64,000 nt of DNA from Ceriagrion tenellum. Taxonomy: Eukaryota; Arthropoda; Insecta; Odonata; Coenagrionidae. Every line of letters starts with the position of its first letter. Positions within the stretch are counted from its first letter, which is position 1. A program made the position numbers and the translations under genes. The DNA lies in assembly GCA_963169105.1 (NCBI GenBank), contig OY720636.1, forward strand, positions 80,898,123-80,962,122. Direction: 5' to 3'. Positions 10,509 to 22,605 of this stretch are shown in pieces. Under the pieces are notes generated by a model. It was not told where the DNA came from, made no database searches, and saw only the letters and a list, made by a program, of their open reading frames with translations.

Positions 10509-11961
10509 GTAAGTATTCAGTCTCTACCATCTAATGCTTATCATATTTCGGGATTTATTTATTACTTCTTCCGTGCACCGCACTGCTGTGTTTAGATTTT
10601 CGACTTACTATATATCGCGTTGGCAAATATGTCGTTCTTCAATAAAATGAATCCATTTACCGACTGTCAGTGAAGTTAATTTCTTTTTCGTCTTGGGAAC
10701 TGATGTAAGATTTTACTTGGCGGAAGGTTGTTGTCTTAGTGAAGCTAAATGCAGTTACGATTTACGGACTGTAAGCTGTTGCTGCCTGTCGTGTTGAATT
10801 TCTTTCAAACTAAAAATCCACATGCCTCTAAATTTGTATAATGTTACATTTGGTGTAATGGTGAGCTTATAGGACCGTGATGAATGGCTGTATTCATTTG
10901 TAGATGAGTGTGTTATTGTCTTAATCAGTGATGATATTTGAATATACGAAATAATTCATTAGATTAAAGCAAAAGTGGAAATTTTTTTATATTAGGGATA
11001 TTCCGCTTAACAGCAGTTTCCCTCGCCAAACCCAACACATTTATCTTTCCATAAGTAGGGTCCACTCATCAGTTCCATCACCCAATCCCCACTCTCCACA
11101 AGTCCCTATCAAATGCATCTTCCATACCCAACCCCCTCCTCGCCATTTCCTCCCGCACTCCATCCCATCATGACTTCTTGGTTCTTCCTCTCCTCCTGCC
11201 TTCCGGAACCCATTTTAGAGCAGCTTTCGGAATTCTTTCATCCCCCATTCTTTGGACGTGTCCATACCATCGTAATCTTCTTTCTTCAATAATCTCCACT
11301 ACATTCTTCTCTACCTCCATGGTTTCTCTTATCTGCTCATTTCTAAATCTTTCTATTCTTGATTTCCTAGCCGACCTCCGCCAAAAGTCCATTTCAGCGG
11401 CTTATAGTTTACATTTTTCTCTTTCATTTATAGTTCATATTTCGGCTCCATAATGCATTATACTTTCTATTATTGCTTTACATATATTTGTTTTTGTTCT
11501 ATTGAGTATGTTGCTGCTCCATAGTAAGGGATTCAGTATTCCAGTCGCCCTTCTACTCTGGCGCATACGATTCTCTATTTCCAATTTTGAGGATCCATCA
11601 ATTTGTACTACTGATCCTAAATACCTGAGATGGGATCCTTTTATGATTTTATTCCCGTCAATTTCTACATCTTCATTGATGTTGGATAGGTGTTGAGGTT
11701 TCTTTCAGTTCATTTTTAGACCCTATTTCTCATATTCTTTAGCTAGTTTCCTGCACATGTACGTGATATCTTCAGTGTCTTGTACAATTATGACCTGGTT
11801 GTCAGCAAAAAGAAGATTCGACAATGTTATATTTTCATTCAGAGGTAATCCCATCCGTCCACATTTTCTGGTCCATTCTCTTAAGCTGACGTCTACATAA
11901 ATCTGAAATAATGTAGGTGAGATGTAAGATCCTTGAAGATCTCCTTTGGAGGTTGTGAAGG

Positions 11962-12148
11962 ACTGTGAACAGGGGCGATCCCAGAAGGGGGCGATATGGG
12001 ATACATCCCCCCCCGAAAATTTAGGGTTTTACAGAACAATTTTAACAACTAGATGTAATTATCAAATACGACATTGAACACTCCGATTACTGAGGTAATA
12101 ACCCCCCTCCCACCGAAATAAATTCCTGGGATCGCCCCTGACTGTGAT
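11962..12148. mobile_element. 171-bp hAT-like MITE with target duplication
   Basis: The element occupies 11970-12140. Its ends are perfect 15-bp inverted repeats, CAGGGGCGATCCCAG and CTGGGATCGCCCCTG. The flanks ACTGTGAA (11962-11969) and ACTGTGAT (12141-12148) agree at 7 of 8 positions, which fits an 8-bp hAT target duplication. CAGGGGC-type tips are also typical of hAT elements. It has no coding capacity and splits the surrounding LINE between two reverse transcriptase blocks. Confidence 0.88.
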
Positions 12149-12336
12149 TTGGACCGATTTTAATAGCACATTTGTTTCCTTCATGCATCTGTTTTAGTGT
12201 TCTTCTTATTGGTTTACTTATTCCGACTATTTCAAGAGCTTCCCATAACTTCTCCCTGGGGACATTGTCAAAAGCTTTCTCAAGGTCAAGAAAAGCCAAT
12301 TCCACTTCCTTATTTTTAGTTTGGCATTTTTCAAGT

Positions 12337-12435
12337 AACTGTCGTACTGTAAAAACATGGTCATTACACGATCTTCCAGCAGCAGCAGTAACTGTCGTAC
12401 TGTAACAATATGGTAATTACACGATCTTCCAGCAG
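12337..12435. repeat. Tandem duplication, unit about 51 bp
   Basis: GTAACTGTCGTACTGTAA followed by CACGATCTTCCAGCAG occurs twice head to tail, with a few substitutions, inside the LINE reading frame. Confidence 0.8.
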
Positions 12436-12810
12436 TGAATCCACCTTGCCTTGTACCTCAGGTGTTTTGTATTCCTGTTCTAGTTTTCTCATAATAATTC
12501 TTCCTAATATCGTCATCAGTGGAGTTGATACACAGATCCGTCTATAGTCGTTGCTATCTTTTCTATCGCCCTTCTTATGTATTGGTGTTACGTATATATC
12601 CCAGCTTCATTTCATCTGGAATAATTTCTCCTCTAAAAATACTGTTTATTAAGGTCGTTATTACTTTATTTAATTTGGATCCTCCATATTTTATTAATTC
12701 CATATTAAACCCTCCTGGTCCGGTAGCTTTGCCGTTCTTTCCTTCTTTAATCGCTCTATTCACTTCTTCCTCACTTACTATTATTGTTGTATCGTTATAC
12801 TTCCACATAT

Positions 12811-13055
12811 AGCAAAAAGAAGATTCGACAATATTATATTTCCATTCAGTGGTAATCCCATCCGTCCACATTTTCTGGTCCATTCTCATAAGCTGACGTA
12901 TACATAAATCTAAAATAATGTACGTGAGATGTAACATCCTTTAAGAACTCCTTTGGAGGTTGTGAAGGGCTGTGAACAGGGGCGATCCCAGAAGGGGGGT
13001 ACATATGGGATACATCTCCCCCCGAAAATTTAGGATTTTACAGAACAATTTTAAC
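12811..13055 (-). repeat. Duplicated LINE segment carrying half a MITE
   Basis: This 245-bp stretch repeats 11804-12046. It starts at AGCAAAAAGAAGATTCGACA and ends at ACAATTTTAAC, about 75 bp into the hAT-like MITE. It is in the same orientation as the source and lies between two other parts of the same LINE. Because it ends inside the MITE and lacks the right terminal repeat, it arose by local duplication rather than transposition. The copies differ at scattered positions. Confidence 0.8.
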
Positions 13056-13850
13056 CCTTTGAACTCTTCCCGATCCTCAGTAAGTAGTTTCTTGAATTGC
13101 TGTTCCCAGCTTTCCATCGGAAGGAGAAGGAAGGAAAGTGGAAATATTATGTCAATTTCTCTTTAATGGAATTTATTGTAACTAGGATCAGTTTGGAGAT
13201 TTTTGCCGCTCTTGAAAACTCCTACAAATAAGTTTTGACATAGTCGATAAGCCATCTATTTTTCGACATTTTTGTTAGAGGAAAATTATTTCCCTTCATT
13301 AATTTGAAAGCCAACTCGGGTTACTTCTATTAAAAATATCGCCAACAGTCACCCTTCCTGGTGTTTCTAGTGCCTTGATCTTATCGTGTATGCTTTTATC
13401 GTAATATTTACTCATTTCGCTCTTTATTTTCGTTCATCGATATTACTCCATGGTTTGAATGGTTTTTCCGAATGAGTCCAAGGCCAATATCTTAGTGACT
13501 TCATGTTGTTCAATGGTCCCATTTGACTCCCTCCCAGCCTTAAACCATTTGGCGATATCACGGTTTGCAGTCAAATAGCTTGTAGTGGTGGACTACACTG
13601 GACTGGTTTCAAACTTTCGAGGTCATAGAATGAATCTGTTTAACCGCCCTAGAATTACCACTTCATACTTGCAGTGAGGCTCGGATTTTCATTATTCCAC
13701 AACATCTATTGCCACCACGGATATAAACCGTAGACACTATTTTTCAATTCACACGGCGTGCTTAAGTTTGGTATTTATCCACGCTTTTTACGACATTTGA
13801 ATATATTGTATCTTAGGGCATTGAATTAATGCGAATTTTTATCATTTCAG

Positions 13851-13954
13851 TGACAAAGATCCTGATGAAGAAATTGACAGTGTTGTGTTAGTCTTAAATG
13901 TGGTAGAACCCAGTCCAGCTGGATGGGAAGGAAATCCAGATGAAATAAGCAGCG
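13851..13954 (+). CDS. Internal exon of an unrecognised gene
   Basis: An acceptor (TTTTTATCATTTCAG) and a donor (GCG|GTGAGT) frame 104 nt. Only one reading frame is open: one leading nucleotide, 34 codons, and one trailing nucleotide. The peptide starts DKDPDEEIDSVVLVLNVVE and ends GWEGNPDEISS. It is acidic with a short hydrophobic strand; I know no family with this sequence. The other two frames hold stops. The trailing G fits acceptors that supply two nucleotides, such as those at 30426-31614 and 41560, giving glycine in each case. The exon is well supported; its partners are inferred. Confidence 0.6.
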
Positions 13955-14744
13955 GTGAGTAACATTGTTACCTCATTTAAGGTTCATAATTGTATCTTTT
14001 GCTGTGGGGAAATTGTCTATGCCAAAATAAGGTTTGGAGAATGTGTATAATTTTCCGTCGTTTGTTAGGGCCGACGACCCCAGAGTGGCCCCGTGATATT
14101 GCTTATATGCTAGATACCTTACGTCGCCGGGTTACTTTTCACACGGCCGCTATTTTCTAGCAAATCCGTTCTTAGTGACCCGAGGAAATATATCAAATAA
14201 TCCGCATTATTCGGCAGAAATGTCAGTAACCTCCCATAACTTGTAAATAATGAGCCCAATTGACACATTCGTTAATTAATTCATGTTATTTTCACCGGAT
14301 TTCTCAGAATTTGAGAATATGCTCCGAAATTTTGCGTGGTTTTGGAAGTAGGTTTGGCGATTACTGGATTGGTAGATTTTCGCAGTGAATCGGAGGTCGC
14401 TACTAAAAATTCCGATTGGCGGCTATAGCCCTAATAAATGTTAGGGCAGGGCTTTGTTTACTACTCGTTTAATGGAAATGCACTTCGTAAATGATCTTTG
14501 AAATGAAGCGTAGCGAACCTTTTAACGTGCCCAAGGAGCACCGGCACTCTTCCACTCAGGCTGAATTTGTGCCTTCTCGTTTCCTCATCAATGGGTACCT
14601 ATTTACAAGTAGAAGTTTAAGTTAGTGGAAGATGATAGATGAAATTCAATGTTGAAATAAAAATTATTGGACTGCAACCGCATGAGTGTACATGTCCACT
14701 CATGTTGTTTAAATGAACGGTGTAAGGGAAAGAACCTAGATTTT
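13955..14744. other. Presumed intron, no gene recognised
   Basis: Directly downstream of the donor at 13954. It holds scattered short frames only; no element border is visible before the LINE tail at 14745. Confidence 0.4.
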
Positions 14745-16437
14745 CTACATCTACGTGATACCCTGCGAGCCACCACGAGGGTGTGTGGCAGGGGGAGAAG
14801 ATCACCAAACATGCACTATTGACATGCAACTAGGATATTTAATGAACGCATGCTAGATAATAGGGTCACATGGTTAGTATCTGCATAATAAGAAAGGGAT
14901 AAATGGTTGTTATTCCTTGCATCATCCACTACAGACTACTCTAACTATATTTCACCTACCTATCCCTTTGCTACGCTGTCTATTGTTCTCTCTTATAAAT
15001 CGAGGGAAAAATGACATTTTAAATCTATCGGTACGACAATCTATCGGTACGACAATCTATCTCTCTAATCTTGTTAATATGATCAAACCTAGCATAATAC
15101 GCAGAGGATCTCAATATATATCTAACGTCATCTGTGAACAACTGTTTCGAATTTACTTAAAAGGTTTAACCTAAATTTTAACCTGCGTTCTGATAGTAAT
15201 TCCCATCCTAGTTCTTCTATTAAATTCGTAACACTAATACAATTATCATAACGGCCTTTAACAAACCTAGCAGATCTCCTTTGCACGCGCTCTAATTCTT
15301 TTATCTTACCTTCCTCGTACGGATCCCATATATTAGCGGCATGTTCTAAATGAGGCCTGACAAGTGTAAAATAGCTTCTTTCTCGGACTCTCTCATCGCA
15401 TTTGCCTAGAACCCTTTTTACGAATCCTAATCTATGGTTTGCTACACTAGTTATTTCCCTGATGTGTTTCCCACATGACATGTCTTCAGTGATGGTGACG
15501 CCTAAGTATTTAATTGAATCTACGTTGCATATTTTGTTTTCTTTGATGCAATAATTATTCCGGGGAAAGCCATTCTTTTTCCAAAAATTCATAATCGCGC
15601 ATTTCTTCAAATTTAATTCTAGTTGCCATCTATCACACCAATCATCAATCGCATCTAAATCCTTAGCTAAAAACTGGATGTCCTCTTCATTTCTAATTTC
15701 CTTATACACTACTGCATCATCGGCAAAAAGACGGAGCTTGCTATTTTTTACTACACTATTTTAATCGTTTACGTCGTTGGGTCTATCACGCTTCCCTGGG
15801 GAACACCCGATGTAACTTTTACTTCGCCTGAGCTGACACCATCTAAGAACACCCTTTGAACGCGTTCATGTAAGAAGTCTCCTATCCAGCCTACTGTATT
15901 ACTGTCTATTCCGTATGATGCTAACTTCGCGAGTAACTTACAGTGGGGAACCTTGTCAAAAGCTTTTCTAAAGTCCAGAAACGCTGCATCTACCTGTACG
16001 TTACCTTCTCCGGAAACTAAAATATGGTGAACAAAAAGGCCTAATTGAGTTTCGCAAGACCGTCCTTTTCTGAACCCATGCTGGTTTGATATTAATAAAT
16101 CCTGGCTGTCGAGGTGTCCCATTGTTGATGTAACTATTATATGCTCTATAATTTTACATGATAGTGACGTTAATGATATTGGTCTATAATTACATGCCTG
16201 TTTCCTATCTCCACTTTTATAAATTGGGGTCACGTTTGCTATCTTCCAGTCATTGGGAACCGAGTGTTCTTCGAGGGATTTGTTAAATATTACTTTAAGA
16301 TACGAAGCCATTTCGAGAGCTAATTCTTTATAAACGCTAGCTGGAATTTCATCAGGACCTGAGGACTTGTTCGGGCTAATGTTATTTAGTAAGGATACGA
16401 TTCCGCTACAAGATATATCGATCGGGGGCATCGGGGG
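14745..16437 (-). mobile_element. CR1-like LINE copy 1, broken
   Basis: The minus strand reads from 16431 downward: NKSSGPDEIPASVY, NYRPISLTSLSCK, HGFRKGRSCETQL, AFLDFRKAFDKVPH (motif A) and TSGVPQGSVI (motif B). The frame then breaks at 15710-15768, where the stretch after motif B is lost. It resumes with LFADDAVVY (motif C) and runs on through DCW-type and RPHLEHAANIWDPYEEG segments to 15128. The untranslated 3' end closes at 14745 in the (GTAGAT)-type tail. It is a sister of the 44.3-kb copy, which has an intact frame across the break. The 5' half, with the endonuclease, is missing. Confidence 0.88.
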
Positions 16438-16901
16438 AGTATTGTGAGATCGTGAATTTTGTAAAAAATAACTGCAACCTCAAATTTGACTCACATTCAC
16501 AGCTGATGCCATTAACATTTTGACTTGACTTAACGTCATGTCACGTACGATATTTGTCTTGCGTCATAGCCTTCCCCTTGTCATCGCGTTTCACGCTCTT
16601 TTTCTCCCCCCTCTCCCGCCCTCTTTCCTTGAAATTCTAACATATATAGGCATGACCTTCTTCCCACTCTCCTTTTCTTCCTTTTCAACCAACCCTCTCG
16701 TTTTCTTCCATTGCCCTCTCTCCCTCGCCTCCCCATCTCAGCCATCGCTGTGTGCATATGGACAATCAAAGAAAGGAATTATAATTTAATATTGACATAA
16801 TTTTGTCGAAACCATGGCCGATATTAATAAAACAGTGTGGATAGTACATTGCAACATTTTATGTTGTTTGTAATTTACCTGCCGATATGTTGGTTTTCTG
16901 C
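16438..16901. other. No gene recognised
   Basis: A pyrimidine-rich plus-strand section (16560-16740, CTCCC/TTCC runs) produces open frames on both strands. I see no motif in them. Confidence 0.4.
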
Positions 16902-17610
16902 ATCTGCGAAATATCGTGTAAGCCACCCATAGACTGTGTGGCACGGGGTTATTTCACACCTGGCATGCAACACTCAACCCTGCGGAAATGAGAACCTCGC
17001 ACGCTCGCCCGCAAAAACTGTTAAGATAATAATACGCGGTCAGACCATAGACTAAGAGAGTGCTGCTGTGCACCCTCTGTTCGCGGTTATCTATGAAATG
17101 TTTATCCAATATATTATATGGTGATGTATTCCATTGCCTTTCAGCTTTATAATTACTGTCGAAATTGGAAATTTATCAAAGGATTATTTAAAATCTAGAA
17201 AATATCGCGTCTAGCTGCACGAGCCCATCTCCAGAGGAAAGAATATCGTGAAGAAAGAGGGCTAGCTGGGTTTCGCCGGACCTGCGTTTTCTTAATCAAT
17301 GCTGGTTTTAAATCAACATGTTTAGGCTATCTAAATACCTCATAGTTAAATTGACGTATATTTTGCACGAGATAGATGTAAGGGAGGCAGGTCTGCAGTC
17401 GCCAGGATCTTCCTTATCACCGCTGTTAAAGATAAGTGTAACGTTCGCGATTTTCCAATTGTAAGTGACCTGATGTTCTGCTAGAGATTTATCAAATATT
17501 ACTTTTATTGCGGTGCTATTTCTGACACTGATTCTTTACATACTAGGGTGGGAATTCTATCGGGACCAGTTGATTTCTCGAGTTTCCCGAACCCTCCTTA
17601 CGCCGTCCAA
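16902..17610 (-). mobile_element. CR1-like LINE copy 2, 3' tail and part of the reverse transcriptase
   Basis: The tail block GTAAGCCACCCATAGACTGT and GGCATGCAA lies at 16917-16970. From about 17190 to 17600 the sequence aligns with 15960-16380 of copy 1, covering the stretches for FRKGRSCETQL, the YRPISLTS region and the SGP-IP segment, but with many stops. A linker piece at 20100-20350 may be the same copy cut by later insertion. Confidence 0.65.
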
Positions 17611-20099
17611 CATATTTTGCACGCATTTAAAAACAGGCCCTCCATCCACTTTTCTATCTTCTCCAAATTTTCCGCCGCAAACCTCCTTCCCTTCCTTGTC
17701 TTATCCTACGTGTCCTCATTCCTCTCCCTCGCTACCTATTTCACACTCTCCATTCGTCTCAAAAATATTATATCAAAAGCCGCCTGTTCAGGTAAATCCT
17801 GTCTCCGCAACGTCCAAGGCCGTTTCCGAACTTGGCAAATCAAGCAATCTTGCCTTGAAACCTAGTACGCATCGAAAGCTATGACGTCATGGACGCGTCA
17901 TCACCATGCGCTTGTTCAGTAGCTATCGAGGAAAGATACCAAGTCAACGAAAAAGGAGACTTGTTATGCTTGCTAGGTTTTAAGTTAGAACTCGGGGTGT
18001 GATAATATGGACTTGTATGGAAAATAGACGTGAAGAAACTTTCAAATGGATACTATTTTATGATTACTACGTATACATGTGTGATATTTATTATTTTTTT
18101 GCGGAAAAATTGATGAATTCGCTATATTTAAAGGCTTTTCAAATGTGAATATACTGATAAATGATTTGGTACCTAATAGTTGTGTGAATAATTCCATACA
18201 TTCTAGATGTACCGTCCTTGTTTACTTCATTGAACCTACAAAATCTATCTTCCTTACTCTGGAAGGAAAAGAAATGAAATGAAAAAATGATGAAAGAAAT
18301 TATATGAAAGAATTATGGTCCGATGGAAAGTACTCTATCGTAGCCATAATTTCATTGGCAGCATTATTTTCAGCTAACGAACATCATATTTGTTAATAAC
18401 GTTGACATTGGAGAGATTTTCACTGCATTCATCAAAGAAAGGGGACAATAAACCATTAGGGTAAATGTAATTTGTTTTCAACTTAATTACCTATGTTAGT
18501 TACAACGCACGTATTTATCAGTTATCAGTCGAAGATCATAGGTAGTTTGTTCGGAGTGTAATATATTAAAATACTGTTACCTGTTTTTCGTGTAGACAAG
18601 AAATATTAGGTATGCCTTTTTGTGCATAAAGACGTTGTCTGTGGTGAAATACAGTGAGTGATATGTCGTCCACTTCAGCAGACCCTAGCAATCGAATCAT
18701 AATAGTTATTCACCACATAATGGTATATTAGAATTATTTTATTTATAAGCAATAAGATTTTAAAAAATTATATTCCCTTTTAATTTGTCGCATACGGATG
18801 GGAAGCATTTTAATGAAGCAATCGACTTCCATCAACCACAAAAATTATGGACACGGATGGCGCTTTTCGTATGTTTTTCGAGATGAAGGACGCATGATGT
18901 CTCTTCCATCGTAAAAGGGCTACGAAAGTGTCAAGTAAGCATTTCACTTTGCTTGCCTAGGTATCAAGATATATTGATATCAAGTTAACTAGGCGTTTGC
19001 CAAGTTCGAAAACGGCCCAAGTTTCCAACACATCGAGCTCCATGCTCCTTATTAGTTTTCACCATTTTCTTTGCTGTACTTGGCGTGCGATAAAATTTTT
19101 TTCTCTCTTTTTATTGTGTTATTTTGATATCGCATTTCGATGGAATTTCATTTCTTTTTAAATCTTAATGATTTCCACGGAAGCATATCTTTAACCCGGT
19201 TTTCTTTCCTGCACTGGGTGTTCTTGATCTTTTTACACATGACTAAACTTCCTTACGCTAATCTGATTTCCATTTGGGATACTGAATTCTTTATTTGCTG
19301 GACCGTATCTATATCGATTTCGCCTGTGTACGTTATCTCTAAAATTTAAACTTTTTTGTAGGACTAGAGTGGAGAGCCAGGTGAAAATAAATAGCTCCGT
19401 GACATGCTGTAACTCGCCCTATTCGAGTTTTATAATTTATCCTAGCCTATCGTATATGCTCCCGCGGATCTCAAGCCTTTCTTTCCCGAGCTGTTTTTTT
19501 TAAGACTTTTCATGAAATTTTTTCTCAGACAGTGTGAGTTTCCTTTGCGTTTTGTGCATTTCTCGTGTAAGCTCTAAGCATTGATTCAAAAGCAGCGCAC
19601 ACGAGATGAGACCGAAAGAGAGTAAGATAACATTTCTTTTTCACTTATTCGTCCGAAGTCCTTTAAACCCACTGTCCCACGTCCCGAAGGGATGTTTTTC
19701 CGTTGAAATATTTTATGACTATTGTCGAACGAGTCCCAATAAAGAATGCACGCATATTGTGGTAATCTTTTTACATTTTCTATAGAAGACAAATGTTGCA
19801 TTTTCGCTACGGTGAGAATTTAGGGACAGTAGAAAAAGTGTGTGGTAGGATTTTCTATTTTAGCTTTATTTAATTTTTTTTCCTTTACAACTGTAAAACT
19901 TCCTCATTTATTCAATATAGCCATATTTTGATGCATGCCTTCTGATTGTTCCTTTTTTCCTTAGGCTAAGTAATGTAGCGGTGTTATTCCGAGTACATAC
20001 ATGTTGTTTGACGCTTTGAAAAAAGTTGATAAAGATATTTCAATCTTATAATTTGTCACTAGTTCTTTATCCTAGGCCGTTTTTTAAAATAACCTTACC
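17611..20099. other. No gene recognised
   Basis: AT-rich, with a cAMP-response-element-like palindrome TGACGTCA at 17882-17889. No exon with both splice sites and no repeat border was found. It may be an insertion that separated the two parts of CR1-like copy 2. Confidence 0.35.
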
Positions 20100-20350
20100 A
20101 TAGATTTGTTCCCTTGAAGCTCCCTCACGTAAGACCCAAATTCGTTCGGGTTATCTCGCAAAGACTCGCCTAATATTTTACTTTTGAATTCCATTGACGC
20201 TTTCCTTGAGGTCGCTTTTGCAGTTTTTTAGCTCTTATATTTTTCACAAATTCTCTCATGTTCCTCGTCGGGGTGATACGGATGGGCGTTCTTCATTTTT
20301 GCGTGCAAGATTCGCTGCCGCTCGTGAGATTGCTGGATGTCCGCATCATA
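20100..20350 (-). mobile_element. CR1-like LINE, endonuclease-to-RT linker remnant
   Basis: Read on the minus strand, it encodes KWYDADIQQSHERQRIL, then EEHERIC and KASMEFKSKILGES, then NPNEFGSYVREL, with one stop between. This fits the basic linker of CR1-type proteins between endonuclease and reverse transcriptase, with its tryptophan-tyrosine start. A similar WYDAEVRKLEK segment occurs at 21750-21860. Confidence 0.55.
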
Positions 20351-20999
20351 CCACTTTTGTTCCGTATTATTTTTTTCAGTTTACTGAATTTGCCTTATTT
20401 ATGGCTATTTGTGTGATGCTACGAAATAAATTCCATTTGTCATCTATCCGCCTTGAGGCGGATTATTTTTTCTCTGTGGAATTTCGCACAATTGTTCATT
20501 GCGGGTGACTCCGTCAAAGTGGAACTCCGTGTCTAGTCCCGGATAGCTTAAAATCGATCTATGGTATGGTTTTGACTAACATCACTAAAATTTTTATAAG
20601 ATTTGTTTATACGCTTATGCTCACGTTAGCACACATGCCATAGCCATGCGCAAATTCAGCTAAATCGGTTCAGCGGTTTTTGAGGAAAAGAGTAGCGAAC
20701 ATACAGACTTCACTCCTTTTTTATATGGTGTATATAAGCCATAATAGATGTATCCCGTTCAAAGGTTCAATAAATGAGACTGTTGTTGAAATTGGAGAAA
20801 GATTGAGAACTTTCGCATAAAAAACGTGATTTTTAAGCGATTTCAAAGCATACAAAAAAATATAGCAAGAATCAAATTCTACGAACTCAATAGCCATCCG
20901 ATAGTGGCAACTTATAGTGATAGAATTTATATGATGCTTTTTTCAAGTCATGAATGTGCATCTACCTCTACGCTATATTCTCTGGAGACTTAAATATCG

Positions 21000-22605
21000 T
21001 GGGCTAACAGTGCTAATTGAGTTTCGCTAGGTCTTCCCTTTCTGTATCAGTGTTTTGCTTTTATGAGCAAGTTCTGCACATGAAGATGCCTCACTACTGA
21101 GCTTATCATTATATATCCAAGCTCTTTGCATGGGATAGATTGTTTGGGTTATCGGTCTGTAATTCGATGGCTGTCCAATACCACTTTGAAATATAGTTGT
21201 TACGTTGGCAATTTTTCAGTCCTTGGGTACTACGTGTTCCTTGATGGATTTTCTAAGCATGGGTAGTTTTCTCATTATTATCTGGAAGTAGAGGGCTACT
21301 TCTAAAATAGTTCTCTATACACGTGTGAAGGAATTACTTCAGGACCTGTAAATACATGTGGACTGAGCTTTTATTACAAATAATGTGTTCCGAGAGCGCA
21401 TTAGGCGGCAGCGTTTGCCAGTAATGATTATCTAGCGTCATGTATTTTTTCTGTGAATACTTGCTGTACATACATTGATAATTTAACAATTTTGAAGGGT
21501 TTTAATAATATGGTTTGTTTTGGTAAACACTTCGCCTTTATCGTTTCTCAGTATATTAACTGTGGATCTTTAGCATTAATCTTCCGTTACATACGATCAA
21601 AATGCATGATTTATCCTGTAACAGTTTTACAAGTGCTATCCTTCTATAATCCATGTACGGATTCCGAAACGCTTCCTTCGTAGTGGATTTAGAAAATTTG
21701 AATTTTTCAGTTATTGATTCGCGCTCATTAGAGGACAAATATACTCGGAGTTTTATCATCTTGGCGTGGCATGCTCTCTGTCTCATTGACGATTTTTTCC
21801 AATTTTCTCACTTCCGCATCGTACCAGCTTGGCTCGCTGCTCTCTTCTATTACTGTACTTTGTATGTATTTTCTAACTCCTGAATACGCGATCGAAATAA
21901 AACTTTCCGAGTACCCTCCGCGTCTGACTTTATGATGTCTTCGTCTCTCCCCCCGGTATTGAAACTGTACGTCTTGCAAGTCGGGAAAACAATTTTTCGG
22001 GAAATTCGGAAAAGCAATAGCGTTTGATCGGATCGAAATGGGATTTTAAAAAAGTAATGTCTTCTTATTTGTTCAAACTTTACATTGAAAAGTTTGCTCA
22101 CGGAAACATTTGCTGTAACTGGCCTAATCACTAATTTCCTCAACAGTGTTAACCATTACCATTTGATGTAGTTAGTTTGTTTCCAATGAATCAATCATAT
22201 TGTCCCCTCTGTTTGGTGTGGTAGCTATTTGATGTAGTGCATTTGATGTGATCATAAAAAGCAGGAGCTCGCTGATGTCTTCGTCTCTCCCCCCGGTATT
22301 GAAACTGTACGTCTTCCAATCTTTAGGGGCGACATTGAAATTTCTATCAAATTTCTTTCGGGATTCTTGGATGTAATCCGCTTTATCTGCGTCCCTTGTT
22401 CTAAAATTGAGGTGACGTCAGTGTTAGGTGTCTTGTAGTACGAGCACACAAACATTTTTTTATTTGGGGCCTCTCTTTGAACGACAGATTGTAGGCTGGT
22501 CTCTGTAATAATTTCCGCTTGACTGACGATTGTATTCTTTAGAGTTACAAATACTCCACACGTGATATGAGAAATATCGTATATCAGCCAATGATGACGT
22601 GACAC
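21000..22605 (-). mobile_element. CR1-like LINE copy 3, endonuclease to reverse transcriptase, decayed
   Basis: From high to low coordinates the parts follow the CR1 order. At 22605-22290 the frame shows GVFVTLKNTIVSQAE and MFVCSYYKTPNTDVTSI, matching the endonuclease. At 21860-21740 comes EPSWYDAEVRKLEKIVNETE, the linker. At 21390-21000 the sequence aligns with the YRPISLT to FRKGRSCETQL region of copy 1. All are separated by stops. The endonuclease GGDFN-like box is replaced by ISMSPLKI. A 43-bp direct repeat lies inside it. Confidence 0.6.
21934..22316. repeat. 43-bp direct repeat pair
   Basis: Positions 21934-21976 and 22274-22316 are identical (starting GATGTCTTCGTCTCTCCCCC). They are 340 bp apart and both lie inside CR1-like copy 3. 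The identity is higher than in the surrounding decayed sequence, which suggests a recent local copy event. Confidence 0.85.

Larger units (their letters stand above)
11030..13440 (-). mobile_element. RTE-like LINE, interrupted and rearranged
   Basis: On the minus strand the parts follow the expected order. First comes an endonuclease-side scrap near 13270 (NRWLIDYVKT), then SWEQQFKKLLTED at about 13080. Next is EEEVNRAIKEGKNGKATGPGG at 12700-12790, then AFLDLEKAFDNVPREKLWEAL at 12220-12300 (reverse transcriptase motif A). The active-site region near 11800 reads LLFADNQVII. The C-terminal RLRWYGHVQRMGDERIPKAALKW lies at 11190-11300. The FADD box has become FADN, and several frameshifts break the frame. 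It also holds a MITE and a duplicated patch, listed separately. Confidence 0.8.
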
